64,000 bases of DNA from positions 54,445 to 118,444 of the forward strand of contig NZ_JFCA01000017.1 of assembly GCF_000612585.1 (NCBI RefSeq), read 5' to 3'. The DNA comes from Pseudomonas sp. CHM02 (lineage in GTDB: Bacteria > Pseudomonadota > Gammaproteobacteria > Pseudomonadales > Pseudomonadaceae). The notes under the pieces are model-generated. The model was not told where the DNA came from, searched no databases, and was given only the letters and a program-made list of their open reading frames with translations. The stretch's first letter is position 1. The number at the start of each line of letters is the position of its first letter. Made by a program: the position numbers and the translations under genes. Below, piece by piece: positions 27,450 to 35,104 of this stretch.

Positions 27450-28271
27450 TCAGTTCCTCACAAAAGATGGGCGCCAGGCCAGGGCAAAGCGTTCGAGGGT
27501 GCGAATCAGGCCATCGATCAACAAGCCGAGCACGCTGTAGATCAGCAGGCAGATCACGATCACGTCGGTGCGCATGAAGTCGCGGGCGTCACTGGCCAGG
27601 AAGCCGATGCCGGCGGTGGTGTTGATCTGTTCGACAAACACCAGGGCCAGCCATGAAATGCCCAGGGCGTAGCGCAGGCCGACGAAGAACGAAGGCAACG
27701 AGCCCGGCAGGATCACATGCCAGATCAGCTCGCGCCGGTTGAGGCCCAGGGTGTTGGCCGCCTCGATCAGTTTGGGGTCGATATTGCGGATGCCGGCGAA
27801 CAGGTTGAGGTACACCGGAAACGTGGTGCCGGTGACGATCAGCGCGATCTTGGTGAATTCGCCAATGCCGAACCACAGGATAAACAGCGGCACCAGCGCC
27901 AGGGACGGAATGGTGCGCAGCATCTGCATCGGCGAATCGAGGATCACCTCGCCGCGCCGGGACAGGCCGCTGATCAGCGCCGCCACCACGCCGATGCTCA
28001 CACCGATACTCAGGCCGAACAGCGCGCGTTGCAGGGATACCAGCAAGTGCTTGCCGAGTTCCCCGGAAACGATCATCGCCCACAGCGTGCCGCCGATCTG
28101 CGAGGGTGCCGCGATGATCCGTGAAGGAATCCAGCCCAATTGCGCGGCCAGTTCCCACAGCAGCACTATCACCAGGGGACTGACCAGCCGCAACACCGCA
28201 TCCGGGGTGCGCCAATTGCGCGCCACCTTGGGTTGAGCATCGACCTTGTTGATGGAGAGCGTCTCGGTCAT
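27450..28271 (-). CDS. Sulfonate/taurine-type ABC transporter permease (SsuC-like)
   Basis: This 273-residue inner-membrane permease has six predicted helices and the binding-protein-dependent transport loop EAANTLGLNRRELIWHVILPGSLPSF (EAA motif), as in SsuC and TauC. It is the first gene of the two-gene operon and is transcribed away from the monooxygenase gene at 28558, with 286 bp between them. Pairing with the ATPase downstream is certain from the 1-nt gap. Confidence 0.9.
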   Translation of the reverse strand: MTETLSINKVDAQPKVARNWRTPDAVLRLVSPLVIVLLWELAAQLGWIPSRIIAAPSQIGGTLWAMIVSGELGKHLLVSLQRALFGLSIGVSIGVVAALISGLSRRGEVILDSPMQMLRTIPSLALVPLFILWFGIGEFTKIALIVTGTTFPVYLNLFAGIRNIDPKLIEAANTLGLNRRELIWHVILPGSLPSFFVGLRYALGISWLALVFVEQINTTAGIGFLASDARDFMRTDVIVICLLIYSVLGLLIDGLIRTLERFALAWRPSFVRN

Positions 28272-28398
28272 CGGGCTTTTTTTCCTTGAAAGTCACGGCC
28301 GGGCGCGCCGCCATGGGGTTCATGCTAAGCGCATAAAAAACCGCCGTGAAAGTCTTTCTAGGAATAACCTAATACGCTCAAAATGCAAATTACTGATA

Positions 28399-28446
28399 CA
28401 TCAATCAAATCATGATTCAACATTTTAATAATTAGGTTAGAACCAA
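28399..28446 (+). promoter_or_regulatory. Shared AT-rich promoter block, copy 1
   Basis: AATCAAATCA (28404-28413) followed by ATTTTAATAATTA (28422-28434) and an AACCAA end (28441-28446) recur in the same order upstream of the binding-protein gene at 39678. The second part lies about 123 nt before the start here and 120 nt there. A perfect 9-bp inverted repeat, TAACCTAAT (28365-28373) and ATTAGGTTA (28431-28439), also overlaps this block. It looks like a promoter with an activator site of the sulfur-limitation response. Confidence 0.55.
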
Positions 28447-28494
28447 TCGGCATTTTACAGCCCTGGCCCCTGCCCCTACTTTGGACGCGAATAA

Positions 28495-28515
28495 CCGACC
28501 CCTGCCCGGTGGAGG
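28495..28515 (+). promoter_or_regulatory. Conserved leader element CCGACCCC..GGAGG, copy 1
   Basis: This short element, CCGACCCCTGCCC then GGTGGAGG, occurs in three leaders in the window (also 34144-34165 and 39615-39637), each 28-42 nt before a start codon. The GGAGG resembles a Shine-Dalgarno but lies too far from the start (42 nt here) to serve it. It could pair with the preceding C-rich bases. Function unknown. Confidence 0.5.
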
Positions 28516-28557
28516 TGTCCATCCCGCACAAGACCACGCCCAAGATAAGGACAGACC

Positions 28558-29640
28558 ATGAGCATCGAATTCATCGGCTACATTGGCGGCCACCACGCTT
28601 CCGAAATCCATCCACGCAGCGGCCCTACCCTGCAACCCGACTACGTCGAGACCGTGGCCCGCGCCCACGAAGAAGCCGGCTTCGACCGTGCGCTGGTGGC
28701 CTTCCACTCCAACAGCCCGGACAGCACATTGATCGCCTCACACGCCGCCAGCGTGACCAAAAAGCTGCAATTCCTCATCGCCCACCGCCCCGGTTTCACC
28801 CAGCCCACTTTGGCCGCGCGCCAGTTCACCACCCTGGACGTGTTCAACGGCGGGCGCACGGCGGTGCACATCATCACCGGCGGCGACGACCGTGAACTGC
28901 GTGCCGATGGCAGCCACATCGGCAAGGACGAGCGCTACGCGCGCACCGACGAATACCTGAGCGTGGTGCGCCAGGAATGGACCAGCGAACAGCCCTTCGA
29001 CTTCAAGGGCGCTTACTATCAGGTCGAAGGCGCGCACTCCACGGTGAAATCACCGCAGCAGCCACACATCCCACTGTATTTCGGCGGCTCCTCCAAAGCG
29101 GCGATCGAAGTGGCGGGCAAACACGCTGACGTGTATGCGCTGTGGGGCGAAACCTACGAGCAAGTGCGCGAGATCGTGACCCAGGTACGCGCCGAAGCGG
29201 CCAAGCATGGGCGCACGATTCGCTTCAGTTTGTCGTTGCGGCCGATCCTTGCCGAGACCGAAGAGCTGGCGTGGGCAAGGGCCGACAGGATCCTGCAGCA
29301 GGCTACCGAGCTGGCCGAGAAGAATGGTTTTGTTCGGCGTGAACCGCCGAATGAAGGCTCACGCCGGTTGTTGGCAGCGGCGGCGCAAGGGTCACGGCTG
29401 GACAAGCGTTTGTGGACAGGGATTGCAGGGTTGCTCGGCGCGCAGGGCAACTCCACCTCACTGGTCGGCACCGCTGAGCAGGTCGCGGAGGCCTTGGTGG
29501 ATTACTACGACCTGGGGATCACCACGTTCCTGATTCGTGGGTTTGATCCGCTGAGTGACGCGATTGACTACGGCAAGCGCCTGATCCCTCTCACCCGCCA
29601 ACTGGTCGCAGAACGCAAACAGGCACAACAAGTAGCCTGA
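28558..29640 (+). CDS. SsuD-like flavin-dependent alkanesulfonate monooxygenase
   Basis: This 360-residue bacterial-luciferase-type monooxygenase of the SsuD group cleaves C-S bonds with reduced FMN and oxygen, releasing sulfite and an aldehyde. SsuD-type features are HRPGFTQPTLAARQFTTLDVFNGGR, NxVTGG-like HIITGGDDRELRADG, and the Arg/His-rich DERYARTDEYL; the C-terminal LVGTAEQVAEALVDYYDLGITTFLIRGFDPL is family typical. AAGGA sits 7 nt before ATG. No flavin reductase gene is adjacent. It is divergent from the ABC transporter operon and has its own promoter block and leader element. Confidence 0.9.
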   Translation: MSIEFIGYIGGHHASEIHPRSGPTLQPDYVETVARAHEEAGFDRALVAFHSNSPDSTLIASHAASVTKKLQFLIAHRPGFTQPTLAARQFTTLDVFNGGRTAVHIITGGDDRELRADGSHIGKDERYARTDEYLSVVRQEWTSEQPFDFKGAYYQVEGAHSTVKSPQQPHIPLYFGGSSKAAIEVAGKHADVYALWGETYEQVREIVTQVRAEAAKHGRTIRFSLSLRPILAETEELAWARADRILQQATELAEKNGFVRREPPNEGSRRLLAAAAQGSRLDKRLWTGIAGLLGAQGNSTSLVGTAEQVAEALVDYYDLGITTFLIRGFDPLSDAIDYGKRLIPLTRQLVAERKQAQQVA

Positions 29641-29656
29641 GTACAACGCAAAACCC

Positions 29657-29750
29657 AATGTGGGAAGGGGGCTTGCCCCCGATAGCAGGGTGTCAGTCAC
29701 CACATGTATGACTGATCCACCGCTATCGGGGGCAAGCCCCCTCCCACATT
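29657..29750. repeat. REPIN (GGGGGCTTGCCCCC family)
   Basis: Two nearly perfect complementary arms of about 29 bp (29657-29686 and 29722-29750), based on TGTGGGA-GGGGGCTTGCCCCCGATAGC, enclose a 35-nt spacer. It fills the space between two convergent genes and ends 4 nt before the aldolase stop codon. Confidence 0.85.
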
Positions 29751-29754
29751 AAGC

Positions 29755-30549
29755 TCAGTTTTTGTAGTCGGTATCACTGCGCTCCAACTGCCGAATCAAC
29801 GCATTCCAATGCCGGGCCACGCCGGGTCCTTCGCCGCTGGCAAACACCTTGGCCTGTTGCTCGACCTTCTCCACCACTTCCGCTGGCGGGAAGATCAACT
29901 CCGCATTCCCCGCCGCCTGCGCCGCGACCTGGATATTGCACGCGCGCTCCAACTGCTGCAGTTGCTGAAACGCATGCTCAACACTCACACCCGCCGTCAG
30001 CAAGCCATGGTTACGCAGGATCATCACGCTCTTGTCGCCCAGGTCCGCCACTAGGCGCTCACGCTCGTCCAGGTCCAGGGCAACGCCTTCATAACCGTGG
30101 TACGCCACGCGCCCGGAGAAGCCAATGGAATGTTGGGAGATCGGCAGCAAACCGTCTTTTTGCGCCGACACCGCAATGCCGTCGCGGGTGTGGGTGTGCA
30201 ACACCGCTTGCAGGTCGTGGCGTGCGCCGTGGATGGCACTGTGGATCACGTAACCGGCGTAGTTGATGCCAAGGCCGGTGGGATCGTCGACGATGGTGCC
30301 GTCGAGGTCGACCTTGACTAGGTTAGACGCGCTGATTTCATCGAACAGCAGCCCAAAGGCGTTGATCAGGAAGTGCTCATCCGGGCCTGGCACGCGGGCG
30401 GAGAAGTGGGTGTAGATGTGGTCAGTCCACTTGTACAAGGCCGCCAGGCGATAGGCGGCGGCCAATTTGACACGCACTTCCCATTCTTCCGGAGTGACGC
30501 GTTGGCGAACGGTGTTGGAAACGCTGGAAATCGAGGTGACGCTGCTCAT
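29755..30549 (-). CDS. Class II aldolase/adducin family protein
   Basis: This 264-residue metal-dependent protein resembles L-fuculose-phosphate aldolase-type enzymes. The zinc ligands are in HTHTRDG (two His) and the third in ILRNHGLLTAG; YTHFSARVPG and LINAFGLLFDEISASNLVKVD are family signatures. The usual catalytic acid position (HSAIHGARHDLQAVLHTHT) is conserved. The substrate is unknown; in this island it may process the carbon part left after desulfonation, which is inference. A sulfur-promoter-like motif lies about 80-95 nt upstream. Confidence 0.85.
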   Translation of the reverse strand: MSSVTSISSVSNTVRQRVTPEEWEVRVKLAAAYRLAALYKWTDHIYTHFSARVPGPDEHFLINAFGLLFDEISASNLVKVDLDGTIVDDPTGLGINYAGYVIHSAIHGARHDLQAVLHTHTRDGIAVSAQKDGLLPISQHSIGFSGRVAYHGYEGVALDLDERERLVADLGDKSVMILRNHGLLTAGVSVEHAFQQLQQLERACNIQVAAQAAGNAELIFPPAEVVEKVEQQAKVFASGEGPGVARHWNALIRQLERSDTDYKN

Positions 30550-30626
30550 GGCAAAACTTCCTGGATGGCCTTAAGGACTTCCAGGCAAGCCTATGGGATG
30601 CAAAAAGATAATAAAAAGCACATTTT

Positions 30627-30644
30627 AATCTAAGCTAATTATTA
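30627..30644 (-). promoter_or_regulatory. AT-rich motif resembling sulfur-island promoter block
   Basis: Read on the minus strand, AATAATTAGCTTAGATTA precedes the class II aldolase start by about 80-95 nt. It resembles AATAATTAGGTTAGAA in the promoter of the SsuD-like gene (28426-28441) and AATGATTAGCTTATAG upstream of the LysR gene (31817-31832, minus strand). It may be a shared operator half. Confidence 0.4.
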
Positions 30645-30682
30645 TTTTTTTTCATAACAATCACAGCACCGCATTCGCCTGC

Positions 30683-30766
30683 AAGAGCCCGGCTTGCCGG
30701 CGATGGCGCCCTTGAGCCATGCACGTATCTCGGGGGCCTCATCGCCGGCAAGCCGGCGCCTACAGG
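30683..30766. repeat. REPIN (GGCTTGCCGGCGAT family), decayed left arm
   Basis: Arms GCCCGGCTTGCCGGCGAT and ATCGCCGGCAAGCCGGCGCCTACAG face each other across about 37 nt. The outer part of the left arm has lost its match. It lies 17 nt after the LysR gene stop on the minus strand, so it may end that transcript. Confidence 0.75.
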
Positions 30767-30783
30767 GAGAGGGTGTTCTGGGG

Positions 30784-31689
30784 TCAGGCGGCGTTGCGGA
30801 TTTTGTGCAGGGACGCGGCCACCAGCTTGCCGAATGCATCCACCGGCCCTTGCAGGTTGCCCAGGAAGTGGGGGTAGATCAGCCACAAATCCATCACCGG
30901 CTTGAAGTCCTTGAGGGGCATCACCGCCAGTTGCTCGCGGTGGGCGCTGCGCTCCAGCAACGGCCGTGGCACCAGCCCCAGGCCCAGGCCGTCGGCCACC
31001 AGGCCCAATTGCAGCTCGGTGCCGAAGGTTTCCAGGTTGACCCGCAACGCCAGGCCCTGATCGGACAAGGTCCGCTGCAGGCCCGCACGGAAGCCGCAAC
31101 CATCCGGGTTGAGAATCCAGCCGTTCTGGTACACATCCGCCAGCTTGCAGGGCTTCTTCGGCAACTGCGCCTTGGCGCACACCACCACCAGCTCCATCTT
31201 GCCGATGGACTCGCCGATGATGTTGTCCGGGAAGATCTTGCCCGCCGGGAACAACGCTGCAGCTGCATCCAGCTCGCCGCGCTCGATCTTGCCCACCAAC
31301 TGGCTGCCCCAGCCCGTGGCGACCTGGGCCCGCAGCTCGGGGTATTCGCTGCGCAGGTGCTTGAGCGCATCCAGCAGCACCACGTCGCCGATGGTCTGCG
31401 GCACGCCCAGGCGCAATAGGCCGGTGGGCGGTGCGTCGGTGGCCACCAGCTCGCGCAGGGCGTCCATCTCGCGCAGGATCAGCCGGCACTGTTCGTAGAC
31501 ACGGGTGCCGATCAGCGTAGGCTTGAGGGGCTTGGTATTGCGGTCGAACAGCTCCACGCCCAGCGCCTGCTCGAAGTTCTGCACGCGGCGGGTGATGGCC
31601 GGCTGGGTCAGTTGCAACGACTCGGCGGCATGGCTGATGGACTGGCAACGAATCACTTCGACAAAGGCATCGATATCGTCAATTTTCAT
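30784..31689 (-). CDS. LysR-family transcriptional regulator
   Basis: This 301-residue regulator is divergent from the thiol dioxygenase gene, the usual position of its regulator in Pseudomonas. The N-terminal helix-turn-helix SISHAAESLQLTQPAITRRVQNFEQALGVELF is canonical; a periplasmic-binding-like effector domain follows. ATG at 31689 (MKIDDIDAFVEVI) is chosen because longer in-frame readings add non-family residues. Effector identity is unknown; a thiol or sulfur metabolite is plausible. It probably acts in the 217-bp intergenic region, which holds AT-rich motifs near 31817-31868. Confidence 0.92.
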   Translation of the reverse strand: MKIDDIDAFVEVIRCQSISHAAESLQLTQPAITRRVQNFEQALGVELFDRNTKPLKPTLIGTRVYEQCRLILREMDALRELVATDAPPTGLLRLGVPQTIGDVVLLDALKHLRSEYPELRAQVATGWGSQLVGKIERGELDAAAALFPAGKIFPDNIIGESIGKMELVVVCAKAQLPKKPCKLADVYQNGWILNPDGCGFRAGLQRTLSDQGLALRVNLETFGTELQLGLVADGLGLGLVPRPLLERSAHREQLAVMPLKDFKPVMDLWLIYPHFLGNLQGPVDAFGKLVAASLHKIRNAA

Positions 31690-31816
31690 TTGGGCCGCAC
31701 ATAGAGAACAGTCATTAAGATGTGTGCGAAGCATAGTTGCAGGAAAGCGGTCTGGATAGCCCACCCTGTGATCGATAACGTCTAACGCTATTCAGACCGG
31801 TTCTAAATTACCTTCA

Positions 31817-31868
31817 GCTATAAGCTAATCATTAAAAAATAGCATATTAACTATAAACATTATGCTTA
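31817..31868. promoter_or_regulatory. AT-rich LysR/dioxygenase intergenic region with candidate operator
   Basis: Between the divergent LysR and thiol dioxygenase genes, CTATAAGCTAATCATTA (31817-31833) and ATTATGCTTAGATAA (31859-31873) place TAAGC and GCTTA in opposite orientation about 40 bp apart. LysR regulators bind such spaced dyads. The first motif matches the one at 30627-30644 on the same strand. Confidence 0.4.
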
Positions 31869-31906
31869 GATAAACCCTTCACCACCGACCACACGATGGA
31901 ATTGTC

Positions 31907-32518
31907 ATGACCCAGGCCCGACACCCCGAGAGACTCAGAGCCTTCATAGGCGCCCTGGCGGAATTGATCGACGGCAATCCACGCGAAGGCGACCTGCTGC
32001 ACCGTGGCGGCAAGCTACTGGCGCAACTGGTCAGCCATGATGACTGGCTCCCCGATGAATACGCCCAACCTGACCCCGAGCGCTACCAGCAGTTCTTGCT
32101 GCATGCCGATTCGCGCCAGCGTTTCAGCATCGTCAGTTTTGTGTGGGGGCCGGGGCAAAGCACGCCGATCCACGACCATCGCGTATGGGGATTGATCGGG
32201 ATGTTACGTGGCTCGGAGTTCTCCCAAGGTTTTGAACGCGCTCCCGATGGCAGCCTGATTGCCGAAGGCAAGCCGATCCAGTTGGTGCCGGGCCAGGTGG
32301 AGGCCGTGTCGCCCAAGGTCGGTGACATCCACCAGGTGAGCAATGCCCACAGCGACCAGGTGTCCATCAGCATCCATGTGTACGGCGCCAATATTGGTGC
32401 GGTGCGCCGCGCGGTGTACCAGCCCGACGGCAGCGAGAAACTGTTTATCTCCGGTTATTCCAACGCCTTCCTCCCGAATATCTGGGATTTGTCCAAAGAA
32501 AAGAGCCCTGCCCTATGA
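31907..32518 (+). CDS. 3-mercaptopropionate dioxygenase-type thiol dioxygenase
   Basis: This 203-residue cupin oxidises a thiol to its sulfinate with O2 on a non-haem iron. The iron ligands His89, His91 (IHDHRVWG) and His142 (DIHQVS) are present. Gln62, Arg168 and the Ser155-His157-Tyr159 triad (SISIHVYG) match bacterial 3-mercaptopropionate dioxygenases; Val occupies the position of the crosslinking Cys of mammalian cysteine dioxygenase. This points to 3-mercaptopropionate over cysteine as main substrate. Its stop overlaps the rhodanese start by ATGA. P. aeruginosa keeps the same order of LysR gene, dioxygenase and rhodanese. Confidence 0.88.
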   Translation: MTQARHPERLRAFIGALAELIDGNPREGDLLHRGGKLLAQLVSHDDWLPDEYAQPDPERYQQFLLHADSRQRFSIVSFVWGPGQSTPIHDHRVWGLIGMLRGSEFSQGFERAPDGSLIAEGKPIQLVPGQVEAVSPKVGDIHQVSNAHSDQVSISIHVYGANIGAVRRAVYQPDGSEKLFISGYSNAFLPNIWDLSKEKSPAL

Positions 32519-34098
32519 CCACCGTATCCACCCGCAGCTTCGCCCAGATTCGCCAGGCCCTGTTGGACCATGAAGAAGTCGCCCTGGTCGACGTGCGCGA
32601 AGAAGCGCCGTTCGCCGAATCCCACCCACTGTTTGCCGCGAACATTCCGTTGTCCAAACTGGAACTGGAGGTGTATTCGCGCATTCCACGGCGCGATACC
32701 GAGGTCACCGTCTACGACAACGGCGAAGGCCTGGCCGCCCGCGCCGCCGAGCGCCTGGCCGAGTTGGGCTACACCCGCGTCAGCTTGCTCGAAGGTGGGT
32801 TGGACGGTTGGCGCAAGGCCGGTGGCGAGCTGTTCATCGACGTCAACGTACCGAGCAAGGCGTTTGGCGAATTGGTCGAGAGCGAGCGGCACACGCCGTC
32901 CCTGGCCGCCGAAGAGGTGCAGGCCCTGCTCGACAGCCAGGCCGATGTGGTGGTGCTCGACGCGCGGCGTTTCGACGAATACCAGACCATGAGCATTCCC
33001 ACCAGCATCAGTGTGCCGGGCGCCGAACTGGTGTTGCGCGCCCGCGAACTGGCGCCGGACCCGGCTACCCGTATCATCGTCAACTGCGCCGGGCGTACCC
33101 GCAGCATTATCGGTACCCAGTCGCTGATCAATGCCGGTGTGGCCAACCCGGTTTCGGCCCTGCGTAACGGCACCATCGGCTGGACCCTGGCCGGGCAAAC
33201 GCTTGCCCATGGCCAAGCACGGCGCTTTGCACCGACCGCCGAAGAACACCGCCAGGTCGCCGCCGTGGAGGCGCGCCGCGTCGCCGACAAGGCGCGCGTG
33301 GGCCGTGCCACCCTGGCCGACCTGCACGCCTGGCAGCAGGAAAAAACCCGTACCACCTACCTGTTCGATGTACGCACCCCGGAAGAATTCGAAGCCGGTC
33401 ACCTGCCGGGCGCGCGCTCCACTCCGGGCGGGCAACTGGTGCAGGAAACCGACCATGTCGCCAGCGTGCGCGGTGCACGCCTGGTGCTGGCGGACGATGA
33501 TGGCGTGCGCGCGAACATGTCTGCATCCTGGCTGGCCCAGTTGGGCTGGGAAGTGCATGTACTGGATGACCTGCAACCGGCGCACTTCAGCGAGCAAGGT
33601 GCCTGGGTCGCGCCGGTGCCGGCACCGCTCCAGGCCGAACTGATCAGCCCCCATACCCTCGCCGAATGGCAGGCCCACGGCGACACCGTAGTACTGGACT
33701 TCACTGCCAGCGCCAACTACGTGAAGCGCCATATCCCCGGCGCCTGGTGGGTACTGCGTGCGCAACTGCCCGAGGCCCTGGCCAAGGCACCCGCCGCCCA
33801 ACGCTACGTGCTGACCTGCGGCAGCAGCCAACTGGCGCGCCTGGCGGTGGCCGAAGTCGAAGCCATCACCGGCAAGCAAGTGTTCCTGCTGCAGGACGGC
33901 ACCGCTGGCTGGATCAACGCGCAGTTGCCGCTGGAAGAAGGTGAAACCCACCTGGCCTCGCCGCGCATCGACCGCTACCGCCGCCCGTACGAGGGCACCG
34001 ACAATCCCAAGGAAGCCATGCAGGCCTATCTGGATTGGGAATTCGGCCTGGTCGACCAACTGGCCCGCGACGGCACCCACGGTTTCTACGTGATCTGA
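32515..34098 (+). CDS. Four-domain rhodanese (sulfurtransferase)
   Basis: This 527-residue protein is built of four rhodanese-like domains (about residues 1-110, 125-245, 265-370 and 385-500). The active-site Cys is present in domain 2 (NCAGRTRS, Cys191) and domain 4 (TCGSSQLA, Cys435). Domain 1 has Asp at that place (YDNGEG) and domain 3 has ADDDGVR, so two domains are catalytically silent. It likely transfers sulfane sulfur to sulfite, cyanide or a thiol acceptor. It is translated with the upstream dioxygenase (4-bp overlap), which suggests a shared pathway for thiol-derived sulfur. Confidence 0.92.
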   Translation: MTTVSTRSFAQIRQALLDHEEVALVDVREEAPFAESHPLFAANIPLSKLELEVYSRIPRRDTEVTVYDNGEGLAARAAERLAELGYTRVSLLEGGLDGWRKAGGELFIDVNVPSKAFGELVESERHTPSLAAEEVQALLDSQADVVVLDARRFDEYQTMSIPTSISVPGAELVLRARELAPDPATRIIVNCAGRTRSIIGTQSLINAGVANPVSALRNGTIGWTLAGQTLAHGQARRFAPTAEEHRQVAAVEARRVADKARVGRATLADLHAWQQEKTRTTYLFDVRTPEEFEAGHLPGARSTPGGQLVQETDHVASVRGARLVLADDDGVRANMSASWLAQLGWEVHVLDDLQPAHFSEQGAWVAPVPAPLQAELISPHTLAEWQAHGDTVVLDFTASANYVKRHIPGAWWVLRAQLPEALAKAPAAQRYVLTCGSSQLARLAVAEVEAITGKQVFLLQDGTAGWINAQLPLEEGETHLASPRIDRYRRPYEGTDNPKEAMQAYLDWEFGLVDQLARDGTHGFYVI

Positions 34099-34143
34099 AA
34101 TCCCCCAACCTGCCTGTACCCACACCCGGTGCAGGCTTTACAT

Positions 34144-34165
34144 CCGACCCCTCTCCAGGCGGAGG
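34144..34165 (+). promoter_or_regulatory. Conserved leader element CCGACCCC..GGAGG, copy 2
   Basis: CCGACCCCTCTCCAGGC is followed by GGAGG, 28 nt before the TauD-like start. CTCC and GGAG can pair around AGGC into a small hairpin. The core matches copies 1 and 3. The true ribosome site (GAGAGGA) lies nearer the start. Confidence 0.5.
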
Positions 34166-34193
34166 CTGAACCCACACACGAGAGGACACCCGC

Positions 34194-35024
34194 ATGACCC
34201 TGCATATCACCCGCCTGGAACCCACCATCGGCGCCGAAATCGCCGGCATCGACCTGCGCCAGCCACTCACCGTCGCCTTGCGCGATGAACTGCGCCAACT
34301 GCTGCTCAAGCACAAGGTGCTGTTCTTTCGCGACCAGGCGATCAACACCGAACAACAGATCGCCTTCGCCAAGGAATTCGGCGAGCTGTACGTGCACCCC
34401 ACCACCCAGCAGAACGACCCGACCCTGCCGCACGCGCACCTGATCGAAGCCCAGGACGAACGCAAGCTCTACGGCCCGCGCATCAGCGGCCGCTGGCACA
34501 CCGACACCAGCTGGCTGCTGCAACCCACCCTTGGCGCGGTGCTGCGTGCAGTGGATTTGCCGGAGGTCGGCGGCGATACATTGTGGGCCGACGCCGGTGC
34601 CGTGTACCGCGCCTTGCCGGATGAACTGCGCGCCGAGATCGACAACCTGCACGTGGTGCACGACTTCAAGAAGGCGCTGGACAAGGTCGGCTACGACTAC
34701 CCGATCCTCGCCCACCCGCTGGTGCGTACCCACCCGGAAACCGGCGAAGACGGCCTGTTCATCAACTTCTCGCAGAACCCGTCGGTGATCGGCTGGACGC
34801 CCCAGCAAAGCAAGCAGTTGATCGACCGTCTCTTGCTGGAATTCAACAAGCCGGAACACCAGGTGCGCTTCAAATGGCGCCCCGGTTCGGTGGCGTTCTG
34901 GGACAACCGCTCCACCCTGCACTACCCGGTCTACAACTACGGCGACTACCCACGTCGCATGGAACGGGTGCTGATTGCCTATGACGATATTCCGCACCGG
35001 GTAAGAGCGGCCAACGCGGCCTGA
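34194..35024 (+). CDS. TauD/TfdA-family 2-oxoglutarate-dependent dioxygenase
   Basis: This 276-residue non-haem iron dioxygenase hydroxylates the carbon next to a sulfonate or sulfate ester, releasing sulfite or sulfate. The facial triad is His102 and Asp104 (RWHTDTSW) and His243 (STLHYPV); the 2-oxoglutarate Arg lies in YPRRMERV (Arg254 or Arg258). Size and spacing match TauD and the alkylsulfatase AtsK, and the sequence does not decide between taurine and alkylsulfate. GAGAGGA precedes ATG. It is followed by a hairpin and the TonB receptor. Confidence 0.9.
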   Translation: MTLHITRLEPTIGAEIAGIDLRQPLTVALRDELRQLLLKHKVLFFRDQAINTEQQIAFAKEFGELYVHPTTQQNDPTLPHAHLIEAQDERKLYGPRISGRWHTDTSWLLQPTLGAVLRAVDLPEVGGDTLWADAGAVYRALPDELRAEIDNLHVVHDFKKALDKVGYDYPILAHPLVRTHPETGEDGLFINFSQNPSVIGWTPQQSKQLIDRLLLEFNKPEHQVRFKWRPGSVAFWDNRSTLHYPVYNYGDYPRRMERVLIAYDDIPHRVRAANAA

Positions 35025-35038
35025 TCCCCTTCGTTCTC

Positions 35039-35070
35039 CCTGTAGGCGCGAGCTGGCTCGCGCCTACAGG
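35039..35070. repeat. Perfect 15-bp hairpin (REP-like)
   Basis: CCTGTAGGCGCGAGC and its exact complement are separated by 2 nt. The core GTAGG...GCGAGCTGGCTCGC is a single REP-type half of the TGTAGG family. It lies between the TauD-like gene and the receptor and may stop or slow transcription, or stabilise the upstream mRNA end. Confidence 0.8.
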
Positions 35071-35104
35071 AATTCGTGTGCCTGTCTTTTTTCAGGAATT
35101 CGTC

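Noticed and set aside
28441..28495. Sigma-54 promoter before the SsuD-like gene (CCTGGCCCCTGCCCC)
   Set aside because: The GG and GC pairs are too close (7 nt) for the required -24/-12 spacing.
32455..34125. Open frame of more than 500 codons on the minus strand opposite the rhodanese gene
   Set aside because: It is an antisense shadow of a high-GC gene: no family motifs, no ribosome site, and the plus-strand frame has four clear rhodanese domains.
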